Assembly (NCBI RefSeq): GCF_030408915.1
Contig: NZ_CP047654.1
Span: 2,418,001 to 2,482,000, forward strand
Direction of reading: 5' to 3'
DNA: 64,000 bases
Source: Corynebacterium guangdongense
GTDB taxonomy: Bacteria > Actinomycetota > Actinomycetes > Mycobacteriales > Mycobacteriaceae
Each line of letters begins with the position of its first letter. Within the stretch, counting starts at the first letter, position 1. The position numbers and the translations under genes are program-made. A model generated the notes under the pieces. The model was not told where the DNA came from. It did not search any database and worked only from the letters and a program-made list of their open reading frames with translations. This document shows, piece after piece, positions 1 through 9,942 of this stretch.

Positions 1-1816
<1,816 letters not shown>

Positions 1817-1906
1817 GTCCGACTCCTTCCAGGAATCGATCGCGATGGTCTCGAGCTTTCGGAAGGTGACCCCGGTTACAGTGGGGGCCACTCCCGCCGA
1901 GCCTAG

Positions 1907-1922
1907 ATAAAAATCTTTTTAT
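1907..1922. promoter_or_regulatory. AT-rich palindrome in catalase promoter region
   Basis: The 16-bp sequence ATAAAAATCTTTTTAT is a perfect inverted repeat around a TC centre. It sits about 90 bp upstream of the catalase start, in a stretch that is otherwise very GC-rich, so it could be an operator or the AT-rich core of the promoter. The regulator cannot be named from sequence alone. Confidence 0.35.
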
Positions 1923-2072
1923 TCGTTGCGCCCCGCCCCGGGAGGGCCCGCCCCACGCCCGAACGCGCAGTTCATCGCCCCGCCGACGGGAAAGAATTCG
2001 CCCCGGGCGCCCGCCCGGACCCGGCGAAGGCAGGTAGGGTCGGCGGCCACCCCACCCCCTACGGAGGTTCAC

Positions 2073-2822
2073 ATGCTGATCACCGACGTCACCGACGGCG
2101 TTCACCTGCTCCAGCACGGCAACGTCAACTGCTGGCTGATCGAGGACCAGGACGGCGACGGGCTCACGCTCGTCGACGCCGGCCTTCCCGGCGCCTGGCG
2201 GCACCTGACGGAGGGGGTGCAGTCCCTCGGTCACCGGATGGAGGACATCCGCGCCCTCGTGCTCACCCACGCGCACTTCGACCACGTCGGCATGGCCCGG
2301 CGTCTGGTGAGACAGCTCGGCCTGCCGGTCTACGCCCACAGCGCCGACCACGAACTCGCCGCCCACCCGTTCCGGTACGCGCACGAGAACCCCATCGCGC
2401 CCTATCCGCTGCGCCACCCGCGGGCGGTCCCGCTGCTGGGCTCCATGCTGGCGGCCGGCATGCCGTTCGTCCGGGGCCTCGACGACGTCCGGCCGCTGCA
2501 GGTCGACGCCGAACTCGACGTGCCCGGCCGGCCCAGGGTGATCGCCACGCCCGGGCACACCCACGGCCACGTCGCGCTGCACCTGCCGGAGCGTGACGCC
2601 GTGATCACCGGCGACGCCCTGGTGACGCTGGACCCCTACACCGCGCGGCGCGGACCCCGGCTCGTGGCCGGCGCCGCGACGGCCGACGAATCCCGGGCGC
2701 TGGCCTCGCTCGACGCGATCGCCGAGACCGACGCCCGGCGGGTCCTGCCCGGCCACGGCATGCCCTGGACCCGGGGCGCGCGCACGGCGGCCGAACTCGC
2801 CCGCAAGAACGGCATGGCCTAA
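2073..2822 (+). CDS. MBL-fold metallohydrolase
   Basis: Metallo-beta-lactamase superfamily hydrolase of 249 residues. The metal-binding signature THAHFDHVG lies near residue 72, later conserved pieces include TPGHTHGHV (about residue 161) and a GDAL motif, and PGHG near the C-terminus completes the dinuclear zinc site pattern. No signal peptide is seen, so it should be cytoplasmic. The substrate cannot be inferred; the family includes glyoxalase II-like and lactonase-like enzymes. I chose the ATG at 2073 because it follows ACGGAGG; the frame is open further upstream but without a start that has an equivalent ribosome-binding site. It is a single-gene unit between the divergent catalase gene and the tRNA gene. 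Confidence 0.85.
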   Translation: MLITDVTDGVHLLQHGNVNCWLIEDQDGDGLTLVDAGLPGAWRHLTEGVQSLGHRMEDIRALVLTHAHFDHVGMARRLVRQLGLPVYAHSADHELAAHPFRYAHENPIAPYPLRHPRAVPLLGSMLAAGMPFVRGLDDVRPLQVDAELDVPGRPRVIATPGHTHGHVALHLPERDAVITGDALVTLDPYTARRGPRLVAGAATADESRALASLDAIAETDARRVLPGHGMPWTRGARTAAELARKNGMA

Positions 2823-2853
2823 GCGGCGGGGACGCCGGGCGTCGGCAAGCGAA

Positions 2854-2885
2854 ATCCCCGGGCCAGTAACGCCTGCCCCGGGGAT
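2854..2885 (-). terminator. Hairpin downstream of tRNA-Thr
   Basis: Nine-base-pair stem (ATCCCCGGG paired with CCCGGGGAT) followed on the minus strand by ATTTCGCTTG. It lies just past the 3' end of the tRNA and also downstream of the plus-strand MBL gene, so it may serve both convergent transcripts. Confidence 0.5.
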
Positions 2886-2890
2886 GGAAG

Positions 2891-2963
2891 AGCTGGAGAC
2901 GAGACTCGAACTCGCAACCTACGCATTACAAGTGCGTTGCGCTACCAATTGCGCCACTCCAGC
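2891..2963 (-). tRNA. tRNA-Thr (anticodon TGT)
   Basis: Reading the minus strand, a full cloverleaf folds: acceptor stem GCTGGAG/CTCCAGC, D-arm GCGC..GCGC with loop AATTGGTA, anticodon stem ACGCA/TGCGT enclosing loop CTTGTAA, and T-arm with TTCGAGT loop. Loop positions 34-36 read TGT, decoding ACA threonine codons. The 3' CCA is not encoded. Confidence 0.96.
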
Positions 2964-3024
2964 GGAAACGCCGGTCACGGGGACCGGGTTCCAATAATAA
3001 CGGAGACCGTCACAGGGGCGTGAA

Positions 3025-4005
3025 TTACACGTCCCGGGCGATCAGGTCCGTCAGCGGGGTCGGGCTGATCAGGTAGGGGGCGACCTCGAGGACCGTGAAG
3101 GCGCCGGACTGGCCCTGTTCCTTCAGGCGGTGCGCCGCGCGCGCGTAGGCGATCTGGACGGCCGCGGTGAAGTCCGGGTTGCGCTCCAGCTTCAGGACGT
3201 ACTCGATGGTGTGGTTGAAGCCGCCGGTGTCGCCCGCGGTGATGACGTGGCCACCGTGGGGCATGCCGGTGTGCTCGGCGTCGAAGGTCTCCTCGTCGAT
3301 GACGTTGATCTCGACGTTCTCGTAGGGGGCGAAGTAGTCCGGCATCTCGCGGATCTCCTTCTTGATGGCCTCGGCGTCGGCGCCCTCCTCCAGGACGATG
3401 AAGACCTGGCGGGCATGGGTGTTGTAGCCGGTCAGGTCGGCGGCCTGGCGGTTGCGGGCCTTGTCCAGGGCGGTTTCGTCCGGGAGGGTGTACTGGACGC
3501 CCTTCTTGACTCCCTCGACGCGACGGACGGCGTCGGAGTGGCCCTGGGACAGGCCCGGGCCCCAGAAGGTGCGCTGCTCGCCGCCCGGCAGCAGGGCCTG
3601 GGCGTAGACGCGGTTGAGGGAGAACATGCCCGGGTCCCAGCCGGTGGAGACGATGGCGACGGTGCCGGCGGCCTTGGCGGCGGCGTCCATGGCCTCGTAG
3701 TGGCGCGGGACGTCGTTGTGGTTGTCGTAGGTGTCGACGGTGCTGGCGTGCTTGGCGTATTCCGGGGCCAGGGAGGGCATGTCGGTGGCGGAACCCAGGC
3801 ACAGCAGCGCCACGTCGAATTCCTTGGCCTCGGCCTTGGCGGCGAAGTCGTCGGTGGACCACACCGGGGCGTCGGTGTCGAGGGAGTCACGGCGCGAGAA
3901 CACGCCGACCAGCTCCATATCCGGGGCCTGGGCGAGCAGCTTCTCCGCGGACCTGCCCAGGTTGCCGTAGCCGACGATCGCGGCCCTGATCTTTGCCTCT
4001 GCCAT
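3025..4005 (-). CDS. ddh: meso-diaminopimelate D-dehydrogenase
   Basis: NADPH-dependent enzyme that makes meso-diaminopimelate directly from tetrahydrodipicolinate, the one-step branch of lysine and cell-wall precursor synthesis known in Corynebacterium. The 326-residue product is close to the roughly 320-residue C. glutamicum enzyme. The dinucleotide fold starts with AIVGYGNLGRS (residues 9-19), and the family segments STGWDPGMFS, FWGPGLSQGHSDA and HTGMPHGGHVIT are present, as is the C-terminus ending LIARDV. The ATG at 4005 follows CTGGAGG. Possible -10 element TACACT lies in the upstream region shared with the divergent thrE gene. Confidence 0.96.
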   Translation of the reverse strand: MAEAKIRAAIVGYGNLGRSAEKLLAQAPDMELVGVFSRRDSLDTDAPVWSTDDFAAKAEAKEFDVALLCLGSATDMPSLAPEYAKHASTVDTYDNHNDVPRHYEAMDAAAKAAGTVAIVSTGWDPGMFSLNRVYAQALLPGGEQRTFWGPGLSQGHSDAVRRVEGVKKGVQYTLPDETALDKARNRQAADLTGYNTHARQVFIVLEEGADAEAIKKEIREMPDYFAPYENVEINVIDEETFDAEHTGMPHGGHVITAGDTGGFNHTIEYVLKLERNPDFTAAVQIAYARAAHRLKEQGQSGAFTVLEVAPYLISPTPLTDLIARDV

Positions 4006-4193
4006 GATCTTTACCTCCAGGGGGGTTGGTTGTCCGTTGTCGGTTGCCCAGTGTACGCCCGAAACCGGCTCTCACCTATCGGTCGACCAAAATTAAAGCT
4101 AGGGAGTAGTGCGCCACCCCAGGATGCGGGTGGGCGGCGCGCTTGCCGACGCGCTATCGTTTCACCAACACACCCGACGGGAGGAGAGCATCG

Positions 4194-5663
4194 GTGGCCC
4201 CATGGACTGACACGCTGCGCTCCCTTCTCGGCGTGTCCGGACGCATCGCGACCATCGACTCCGCCCGCGCCGCCCCGCCGCCGTCGCCGCTGGCCCCGAT
4301 CGACCTCACCGACGCCAGCCAGGTCGCCGGCGTGATGGAGATCGCCGCCCGAATCGGCGACATCCTGCTCGCCTCCGGCACCGCCAACCGTGACGCCGCG
4401 GCGCAGATGCACACCGTGACGACGGCCTACGGCCTGCACTACGTGCACATCGACATCACCAAGAACACCATCACGATGTTCACCACCATCGGCCAAGAGC
4501 GCCGCCAGCCGATCACCGTGTTCTGGGTGACCCGCGGCCTGGACACCGACTTCTCCAAACTCACCGAGGTCGACCGCCTCATCCGCTCCATCCGGGCCGG
4601 CGCCACCCCGCCCGCCGTGGCCGAGCAGATCCTCAACGAGCTGCGGGCGAAGCCGGCCAACTACGGCATGAAGAAGGCCATCTGGGGCTGGGGGATGCTC
4701 GGCGGCGGCGTCGCCTTCATGCTCGGCGGCGGGCTCGTCGCCATCGTCACCGCCTGGCTGCTGAGCATGGTGATCATCGCCGCGAACACGCTGCTGGGGC
4801 GCAACGGCCTGCCGGTGTTCTTCCAGCAGATCCTGGGCGGGGTCATCGCCACGGTCCCCGCCGCGGTGACCTACGCCTTCGCCGGCTCCTTCGGCGTCGA
4901 GATCTCGCCGAGCCAGATCATCGCCTCCGGCATCATCGTGCTGGTGGCCGGCCTGTCCCTGGTGCAGTCGCTGCAGGACGGCATCATGGGCGCCTCGGTG
5001 ACCGGCTCGGCCCGCTTCTTCGAGACGATGCTGCTGACCGCGGGCATCGTGGCGGGCGTCGCGCTGGGCATCCAGATCTCCGACGTCGTGGCCATGCCGC
5101 TGCCGCCGATGGAGACGCAGGCGCCGGCGAACTTCGCCTCGGCCGTGGTCAAAATCCTCGGCGCAGGGGTCATCTCCGCCGGCTTCGCGATCGCCATGTT
5201 CGCCGAACGTTCCGCCGTCGGCATCTCCGGGCTCTCCGCCATCACCGGAATGAGCTTCTACCACCTCCTCTTCCGGCCGATCGGGATGGGCGACGTGGCC
5301 TCCGCCGCCTTCACCGCGACCATCATCGGCCTCGCCGGCGGCCTACTGGCCCGCCGCTTCCTCATTCCGCCGGTCGTCATCGCGATCTCCGGCATCACGC
5401 CGATGCTGCCCGGACTCATGCTCTACCGCTCGATGTACGCCCTGCTCAACGATCAGATGCTCGTCGGCTTCACCAACCTGTTCATCGCGCTGGCCACGGC
5501 CGGCGCGCTGGCCGCCGGCGTGGTCCTCGGCGAGTGGATCGCGCGCAAGCTGCGCCGACCGGCCCGCTTCCACCCCTACGCCGCGTTCCGGGCCAGGCGC
5601 CGGCCCACCTTCCGCAAGTCGCCCCGCAGCTACCGCCGGGTGCGTCGGAGCGGCCAGCGGTAG
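4194..5663 (+). CDS. thrE: Threonine/serine exporter ThrE
   Basis: Inner-membrane exporter of threonine and serine. The cytoplasmic N-terminal half (to about residue 160) holds the family segment APIDLTDASQVAGVM and a hydrolase-like domain; the C-terminal half has about ten hydrophobic helices, ending in LAAGVVLGEWIARKLRRP and a basic tail. With the GTG at 4194, preceded by GGGAGGAG, the protein is 489 residues, the length I recall for the C. glutamicum protein. A longer frame beginning at 4143 lacks a ribosome-binding site. It heads a plus-strand run continuing into the lysine-rich protein gene, otsA, a lipoprotein and otsB. Confidence 0.95.
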   Translation: MAPWTDTLRSLLGVSGRIATIDSARAAPPPSPLAPIDLTDASQVAGVMEIAARIGDILLASGTANRDAAAQMHTVTTAYGLHYVHIDITKNTITMFTTIGQERRQPITVFWVTRGLDTDFSKLTEVDRLIRSIRAGATPPAVAEQILNELRAKPANYGMKKAIWGWGMLGGGVAFMLGGGLVAIVTAWLLSMVIIAANTLLGRNGLPVFFQQILGGVIATVPAAVTYAFAGSFGVEISPSQIIASGIIVLVAGLSLVQSLQDGIMGASVTGSARFFETMLLTAGIVAGVALGIQISDVVAMPLPPMETQAPANFASAVVKILGAGVISAGFAIAMFAERSAVGISGLSAITGMSFYHLLFRPIGMGDVASAAFTATIIGLAGGLLARRFLIPPVVIAISGITPMLPGLMLYRSMYALLNDQMLVGFTNLFIALATAGALAAGVVLGEWIARKLRRPARFHPYAAFRARRRPTFRKSPRSYRRVRRSGQR

Positions 5664-5751
5664 CGTAGACTGGCCTACCTGTAAGTGTGGCCTATCGCCG
5701 TGACGCCATGCGTTCACCGCGTCGCCGCCCCCGATCACGCAGGAGGAAAAC

Positions 5752-6093
5752 GTGCCGCCCAAGATCTACGACACTCGCCCGACCCAGGAAGAGATCGAGT
5801 CCATCGAGGCCGAGATCGCCCAGAACGCGCGTGCGGTGGTCGCCACCTTCTCCGAGGACTACTTCGACGGCGTGACGCTGATGAGCATGCTCGGCGTCGA
5901 GCCGGAGGGCCTGGTCTACAAGTACGTCGCCGAGGAGCTCGGCCCCGCCGAGGAGGAGAAGCCGGCCACGAAGGCCGCCGCGAAGAAGACGACCAAGAAG
6001 GCCGCCGCAAAGAAGACCACGAAGAAGACCACCGCCAAGAAGACGACGGCCAAAAAGGCCGCCGCCAAGAAGACCACGAAGAAGACCACCTAG
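5752..6093 (+). CDS. Small protein with lysine/alanine/threonine-rich repeat tail
   Basis: A 113-residue protein with two parts. Residues 1-65 form an acidic, probably helical domain (for example EEIESIEAEIAQNARAVVATF) and residues 70-113 are almost only Lys, Ala and Thr in AKKTTKK-type repeats, like the tails of histone H1-like bacterial proteins. This suggests nucleic-acid binding by the tail, but that is inference. The GTG start at 5752 is decided by AGGAGG at 5741-5746. It lies 88 bp after thrE and 6 bp before otsA, so it is probably co-transcribed. A gene at this position is also found in related corynebacteria as far as I recall; its function is not known to me. Confidence 0.85.
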   Translation: MPPKIYDTRPTQEEIESIEAEIAQNARAVVATFSEDYFDGVTLMSMLGVEPEGLVYKYVAEELGPAEEEKPATKAAAKKTTKKAAAKKTTKKTTAKKTTAKKAAAKKTTKKTT

Positions 6094-6099
6094 TTCTCC

Positions 6100-7551
6100 A
6101 TGAGCGGCGACAACGATTTTGTGGTGGTGGCCAACCGCCTGCCGGTGGATCTGAGCACCGCGGCGGACGGCACCCAGACCTGGTCCCCCTCGCCGGGCGG
6201 CCTGGTGGCCGCGCTCTCGCCTGTCCTGGAGAAACATTCCGGCTGCTGGGTTGGCTGGCCGGGGGTGGCCGACGCCGCCCCGGAGCCCTTCCACACCGAG
6301 GGCGGGGTGCTCCTGCACCCGGTGCCGCTGACGGCGGCGGACTACGAGGCGTTCTACGAGGGCTTCTCCAACGCGACCCTGTGGCCCCTGTTCCATGACC
6401 TCATCGTCACGCCCCACTACGAGCGGGCGTGGTGGGAGGTCTACCGCGACGTCAACGAGCGTTTCGCGGCGGAGGTCGACAAGGTCGCCGCCCCGGGGGC
6501 GACGGTGTGGGTCCAGGACTACCAGCTGCTGCTGGTGCCAGGCATCCTGCGGCAGACCCGCCCGGACCTGACCATCGGCTTCTTCCTGCACATCCCCTTC
6601 CCCGGCGCGGATCTGTTCCGGCAGCTGCCGTGGCGCGAGGAGATCGTCCGGGGGCTGCTGGGCGCGGACCTGATCGGGTTCCACCTGGAATCCTACGTGG
6701 CCAATTTCCTGGAGCTGGTCTCCCAGGTCGCGGGCCCGCTCGGGTCGCGCATCGGCCAGCCCGACACCCTCATCGTCGAGGGCACGCCGGCCACCCGCCG
6801 CGTCGGGGCGCGCATCACCGCCTCGGACGGGCGCAGCGTCGGCGTCGGCGCCTTCCCGATCTCGATCGACCCGGCGACGCTGGGCGCCGCCGACGACGCG
6901 GCCGTCGAGAAGCTCCGCGCGGAGCTGGGCCATCCCGCCACGGTGCTGCTCGGCGTCGACCGCCTCGACTACACCAAGGGCATCCTCCAGCGACTGCTGG
7001 CCTTCGAGGAGCTGCTGGCGTCCGGCTCGCTCGCCCCCGAGGACGCGGTGCTGGTGCAGATCGCGACGCCCTCCCGGGAGCGGCTCGAGCATTATCGACG
7101 CACGCGCTCCGCCGTCGAGGAGGCCGTCGGCCGCATCAACGGCACCTTCGGCACGATCAGCCGCCCGGTGGTGCACTATTTCCACCGCTCCCTGCCGAAG
7201 CAGCAGCTGCAGCACTACTACCGCCTCGCCGACGTCATGGTGGTCACCCCCTTCAAGGACGGCATGAACCTGGTGGCCAAGGAGTACGTGGCCTGCCACG
7301 GCGACGGCTCCGGCGCGCTGGTGCTCTCCGAGTTCGCGGGCGCCGGCGTCGAGCTGCACCAGGCCCACCTGTGCAACCCCTTCGACATCGACTCGATCAA
7401 GCGCGCGCTGCTGGGCGCGGTGCGCGGTTTCCAGTGGGAGCCGGAGGCGATGGCCGAGCGCATGACCGCCATGTACGAGCAGGTCACCGCCCATGACGTC
7501 GATCTGTGGGCGGGCAGCTTCCTGGACTGCATGCGCGAGGCCGGCCGATGA
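6100..7551 (+). CDS. otsA: Trehalose-6-phosphate synthase (GT20)
   Basis: Transfers glucose from a nucleotide sugar to glucose-6-phosphate giving trehalose-6-phosphate; OtsB then dephosphorylates it. In corynebacteria trehalose is also needed for mycolate-carrying glycolipids. The 483-residue protein shows the GT20 order: VVVANRLPVD at residues 8-17, SPGGLVAAL, WVQDYQLLLVP, HIPFPGADLFRQLPWR, RLDYTKG near residue 288, and the nucleotide-sugar-binding DGMNLVAKEYVA. It begins 6 bp after the lysine-rich protein gene and its TGA overlaps the ATG of the following lipoprotein gene by 4 bp, indicating translational coupling. Confidence 0.96.
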   Translation: MSGDNDFVVVANRLPVDLSTAADGTQTWSPSPGGLVAALSPVLEKHSGCWVGWPGVADAAPEPFHTEGGVLLHPVPLTAADYEAFYEGFSNATLWPLFHDLIVTPHYERAWWEVYRDVNERFAAEVDKVAAPGATVWVQDYQLLLVPGILRQTRPDLTIGFFLHIPFPGADLFRQLPWREEIVRGLLGADLIGFHLESYVANFLELVSQVAGPLGSRIGQPDTLIVEGTPATRRVGARITASDGRSVGVGAFPISIDPATLGAADDAAVEKLRAELGHPATVLLGVDRLDYTKGILQRLLAFEELLASGSLAPEDAVLVQIATPSRERLEHYRRTRSAVEEAVGRINGTFGTISRPVVHYFHRSLPKQQLQHYYRLADVMVVTPFKDGMNLVAKEYVACHGDGSGALVLSEFAGAGVELHQAHLCNPFDIDSIKRALLGAVRGFQWEPEAMAERMTAMYEQVTAHDVDLWAGSFLDCMREAGR

Positions 7552-8048
7552 GGCGCCCGCTCGTCCTGCTCGCCGCGGCCATCGTGCTCAGCGCCTGCGC
7601 CCCGGACCCCGCCCCGGTGGAGGGCTCGCTGATCGGCCAGACCTGGCAGGTCACCGACATCTACACGACGCCCGAGGCGCCGTCGACGGTCTCGGGTTCC
7701 GCCGCCGGCGCCGTCCAGCTCGTCTTCGGCGAGTCCAGCGCGACCGGTTCAACCGGTTGCGCACCCATCCAGGCCGAGGCGACCTTCCTGGCCGGCCGGG
7801 ACCCCGACTCCGCCCCCGTGCCCGCCGACGAGGCCGAGGCCGTCGTCTTCAGCGACGTGGGCATCCCCGATCCGGGCGAGGCGGGCGTGGCCTGCGAGGG
7901 AACCCGCGCCTGGGCCCACGAACACATGACGGGCCTGCTCACCGAGGGCGCGACCTTCGACATCGAGGCCGTCTCCCCCGCCGAAATGGTGCTGACCCTG
8001 CGCGGGGACGTCGTGGACCGCCCCGCGCTGCGCCTGGCCACCCGCTAG
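7548..8048 (+). CDS. Putative lipoprotein between otsA and otsB
   Basis: A 166-residue protein with a short signal peptide and a lipobox LSAC at about residues 15-18, so it should be acylated and anchored on the outside of the membrane. The body contains two further cysteine pairs (near TGCAP and ACEG) but no domain I recognise. The ATG at 7548 overlaps the otsA stop (ATGA). A small protein gene separates otsA and otsB in C. glutamicum too, in my recollection, so this arrangement looks conserved. Role in trehalose metabolism is not established by the sequence. Confidence 0.8.
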   Translation: MRRPLVLLAAAIVLSACAPDPAPVEGSLIGQTWQVTDIYTTPEAPSTVSGSAAGAVQLVFGESSATGSTGCAPIQAEATFLAGRDPDSAPVPADEAEAVVFSDVGIPDPGEAGVACEGTRAWAHEHMTGLLTEGATFDIEAVSPAEMVLTLRGDVVDRPALRLATR

Positions 8049-8062
8049 CTAGAGTGGAGCGC

Positions 8063-8782
8063 ATGCAGCTCGCGAGAACCGACCGCCTCCTGATCGTCGC
8101 CGACTTCGACGGCACCCTGGCCGGCATCGTGCCCGACCCGTCGAAGGTGCCGGTCAACCTCGCCGCCTGCGAGGTGCTGGACCGGCTGGCGCAGCTTCCG
8201 GACACCACCGTCGCGGTGCTCTCCGGCCGCGGCCTCGAGGATCTGAAGAGCGTCTGCCCGCTGCGCGCCCCGGTCACCCTCGCCGGCTCCCACGGGGCCG
8301 AGGGCGAGCACGGCGTCGAGCTCACCGGGGACATGCGCGCCCGCCTCGACCTCGTCGGCGCGCGCCTGGGCGCCCTCGGCATCGAGGGCGCCTACGTCGA
8401 GGAGAAGCCCTTCCAGCGGGTCTTCCACGTCGCCCCGCTTGCCGACGCCGACCCCGCCGCCGCCGAGGCCGCCCTGGCGGCCGCCCGCGCGGTCGATCCG
8501 GCGGGCACCACCGTGGCCGGCGGCAAGAACATCGTGGAATTCTCGGCCGCGCGGGTCACCAAGGGCGACTGGATCGCCGCCAAGCGCGCGCAGGTCGGGG
8601 CCACGGCGACGGTCTTCATCGGCGACGACGTCACCGACGAGAACGGCTTCGCCGCGCTGGGCCCCGGCGATCTCGGCGTCAAGGTCGGCCCCGGCGAGAC
8701 CCTGGCCACCCGGCGCGTCGAGTTCGGGGCCGGCGTCACCGACTTCCTGCAGGAGCTGTTCACCGCCCGCGCGGCGCGCTGA
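8063..8782 (+). CDS. otsB: Trehalose-6-phosphate phosphatase
   Basis: HAD-superfamily phosphatase that releases trehalose from trehalose-6-phosphate. The nucleophile motif DFDGTLAG is at about residues 14-21, the second motif is VLSGRG, and the metal-binding motif FIGDDVTDENGF is near residue 186. At 239 residues it has the usual size. I start it at the ATG at 8063, 14 bp after the lipoprotein stop; the upstream extension of the frame runs through otsA and the lipoprotein gene and is not coding. The 3' end overlaps the convergent LacI-type regulator gene by 23 bp, so the two messages are complementary at their ends. Confidence 0.94.
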   Translation: MQLARTDRLLIVADFDGTLAGIVPDPSKVPVNLAACEVLDRLAQLPDTTVAVLSGRGLEDLKSVCPLRAPVTLAGSHGAEGEHGVELTGDMRARLDLVGARLGALGIEGAYVEEKPFQRVFHVAPLADADPAAAEAALAAARAVDPAGTTVAGGKNIVEFSAARVTKGDWIAAKRAQVGATATVFIGDDVTDENGFAALGPGDLGVKVGPGETLATRRVEFGAGVTDFLQELFTARAAR

Positions 8783-9863
8783 CCGTCGTGCCCGGGTGGA
8801 ACGTGGTCGGCAGCAGCGTGCGCTGCGGCGGCCGCGGGGCCGGCTGGTCGGCCACGCGGGCGTCGACAAGCGTGCCCAGCAGCGCCCCGGCCTCCGCCCC
8901 CTTGGCCTTGTTCGGCTGAACGACGGTGGTCAGACCGCGGGTGAGCGCCAGGTCGACGCCGTCGAAGCCGGTGACCGAGAGATCCCCGGGCACCGACCAG
9001 CCGCGCGAACGCGCGTAGTCGAGGACCCCGAAAGCCATGGAGTCCGTCGTGCACAGCACCGCGGTCAGATCCGGGTTCGACTCCAGCAATTCGCGGGCCC
9101 CGTCGACGGCGGTGGCGTGGTCGTTGTGGTGGCGCACGACGACCGGGACCGCGGCGGGGTCGAGGCCGCCCGCGGCGAGCTCGGCCAGTGCCCCGCGGAT
9201 GCGGCCGCGCTGCACGTGCAGCGTCGCCCCGTCCAGGTCACGCACCGGGCCGTCGTGGCGGACGCGGGTCAGGCGCTTGCCGAGGACGCCGATGCGGCGG
9301 TGCCCGGCGTCGAGGAGCGCGCGGGCGGCGGGGCGGATGGCCGCCTCGTCGTCGATGCCCACGTAGGGCAGATCCGCGACATCGTAGGGCTGGTCGCAGA
9401 TGACCGTCGGCAGTCCGGAACTGCGCACGGCGGTGAGGTTGGGCTCGTCGGCGGCAACGGAGTAGACGATGAACCCGTCGACCACCGCCCGCGAGATCAG
9501 CGGGCTCGCCCGACCCGGCCCCTCCGGGCCGACCGGGACGAGCGTGAGCATGTTGTCCGTGCCGTAGGAGGACTCCGCCAGGCCGGCGAGAAAATCCACC
9601 GAGGCCAGGTCCTCGAAGGCGTAGGCCAGATGCTCGGTCATCAGCACCCCGATCGCGCCGACCCGCCGGGTGCGCAGGGAACGCGCGGTCGGATCCGGCC
9701 CCGGGTAACCCCGGGCGGCCGCGGCGGCGAGGATCCTCTCCCGCAGCGCGTCCGAGAGCTGATCGGGCCGGTTGTACGCGTTGGAGACCGTCGTGCGGGA
9801 CACGCCCAGTTCAGCGGCCAACGACGCCAGTGTTCCGCGGCGGGGCGCTCGGGGTGGTGTCAT
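8760..9863 (-). CDS. ipsA: LacI-family regulator, IpsA-like
   Basis: LacI-type transcription factor of 367 residues: N-terminal helix-turn-helix (TLASLAAELGVSRTTVSNAYN), hinge region, then a periplasmic-binding-protein-like sensor domain. Its position between otsB and a zinc importer matches C. glutamicum cg2910, known as IpsA, the inositol-dependent activator of inositol phosphate synthase; the name therefore rests on synteny plus family. The ATG at 9863 has no Shine-Dalgarno sequence, but TAGATT ends 7 nt upstream, so the transcript may be leaderless. An alternative TTG start at 9872 would place the start inside that -10 element. The 3' end overlaps otsB antisense by 23 bp. Confidence 0.82.
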   Translation of the reverse strand: MTPPRAPRRGTLASLAAELGVSRTTVSNAYNRPDQLSDALRERILAAAAARGYPGPDPTARSLRTRRVGAIGVLMTEHLAYAFEDLASVDFLAGLAESSYGTDNMLTLVPVGPEGPGRASPLISRAVVDGFIVYSVAADEPNLTAVRSSGLPTVICDQPYDVADLPYVGIDDEAAIRPAARALLDAGHRRIGVLGKRLTRVRHDGPVRDLDGATLHVQRGRIRGALAELAAGGLDPAAVPVVVRHHNDHATAVDGARELLESNPDLTAVLCTTDSMAFGVLDYARSRGWSVPGDLSVTGFDGVDLALTRGLTTVVQPNKAKGAEAGALLGTLVDARVADQPAPRPPQRTLLPTTFHPGTTVSAPRGR

Positions 9864-9907
9864 GCGGGTCAATCTACCGGAGGCCCCGTTTTCAACACAT
9901 TTTCAAG

Positions 9908-9924
9908 TTGACAACTGTTTTCAA
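9908..9924. promoter_or_regulatory. Zur-type operator (candidate) upstream of zinc importer
   Basis: TTGACAACTGTTTTCAA is a 17-bp inverted repeat with one mismatched pair, of the TTGAAAAC-N-GTTTTCAA type I associate with corynebacterial Zur sites. It lies 18 bp before the start of the zinc-binding lipoprotein gene. Two additional TTTTCAA half-sites (9890s) are adjacent on the ipsA side. Confidence 0.6.
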
Positions 9925-9942
9925 TAGGGGTTGATTAGGATC

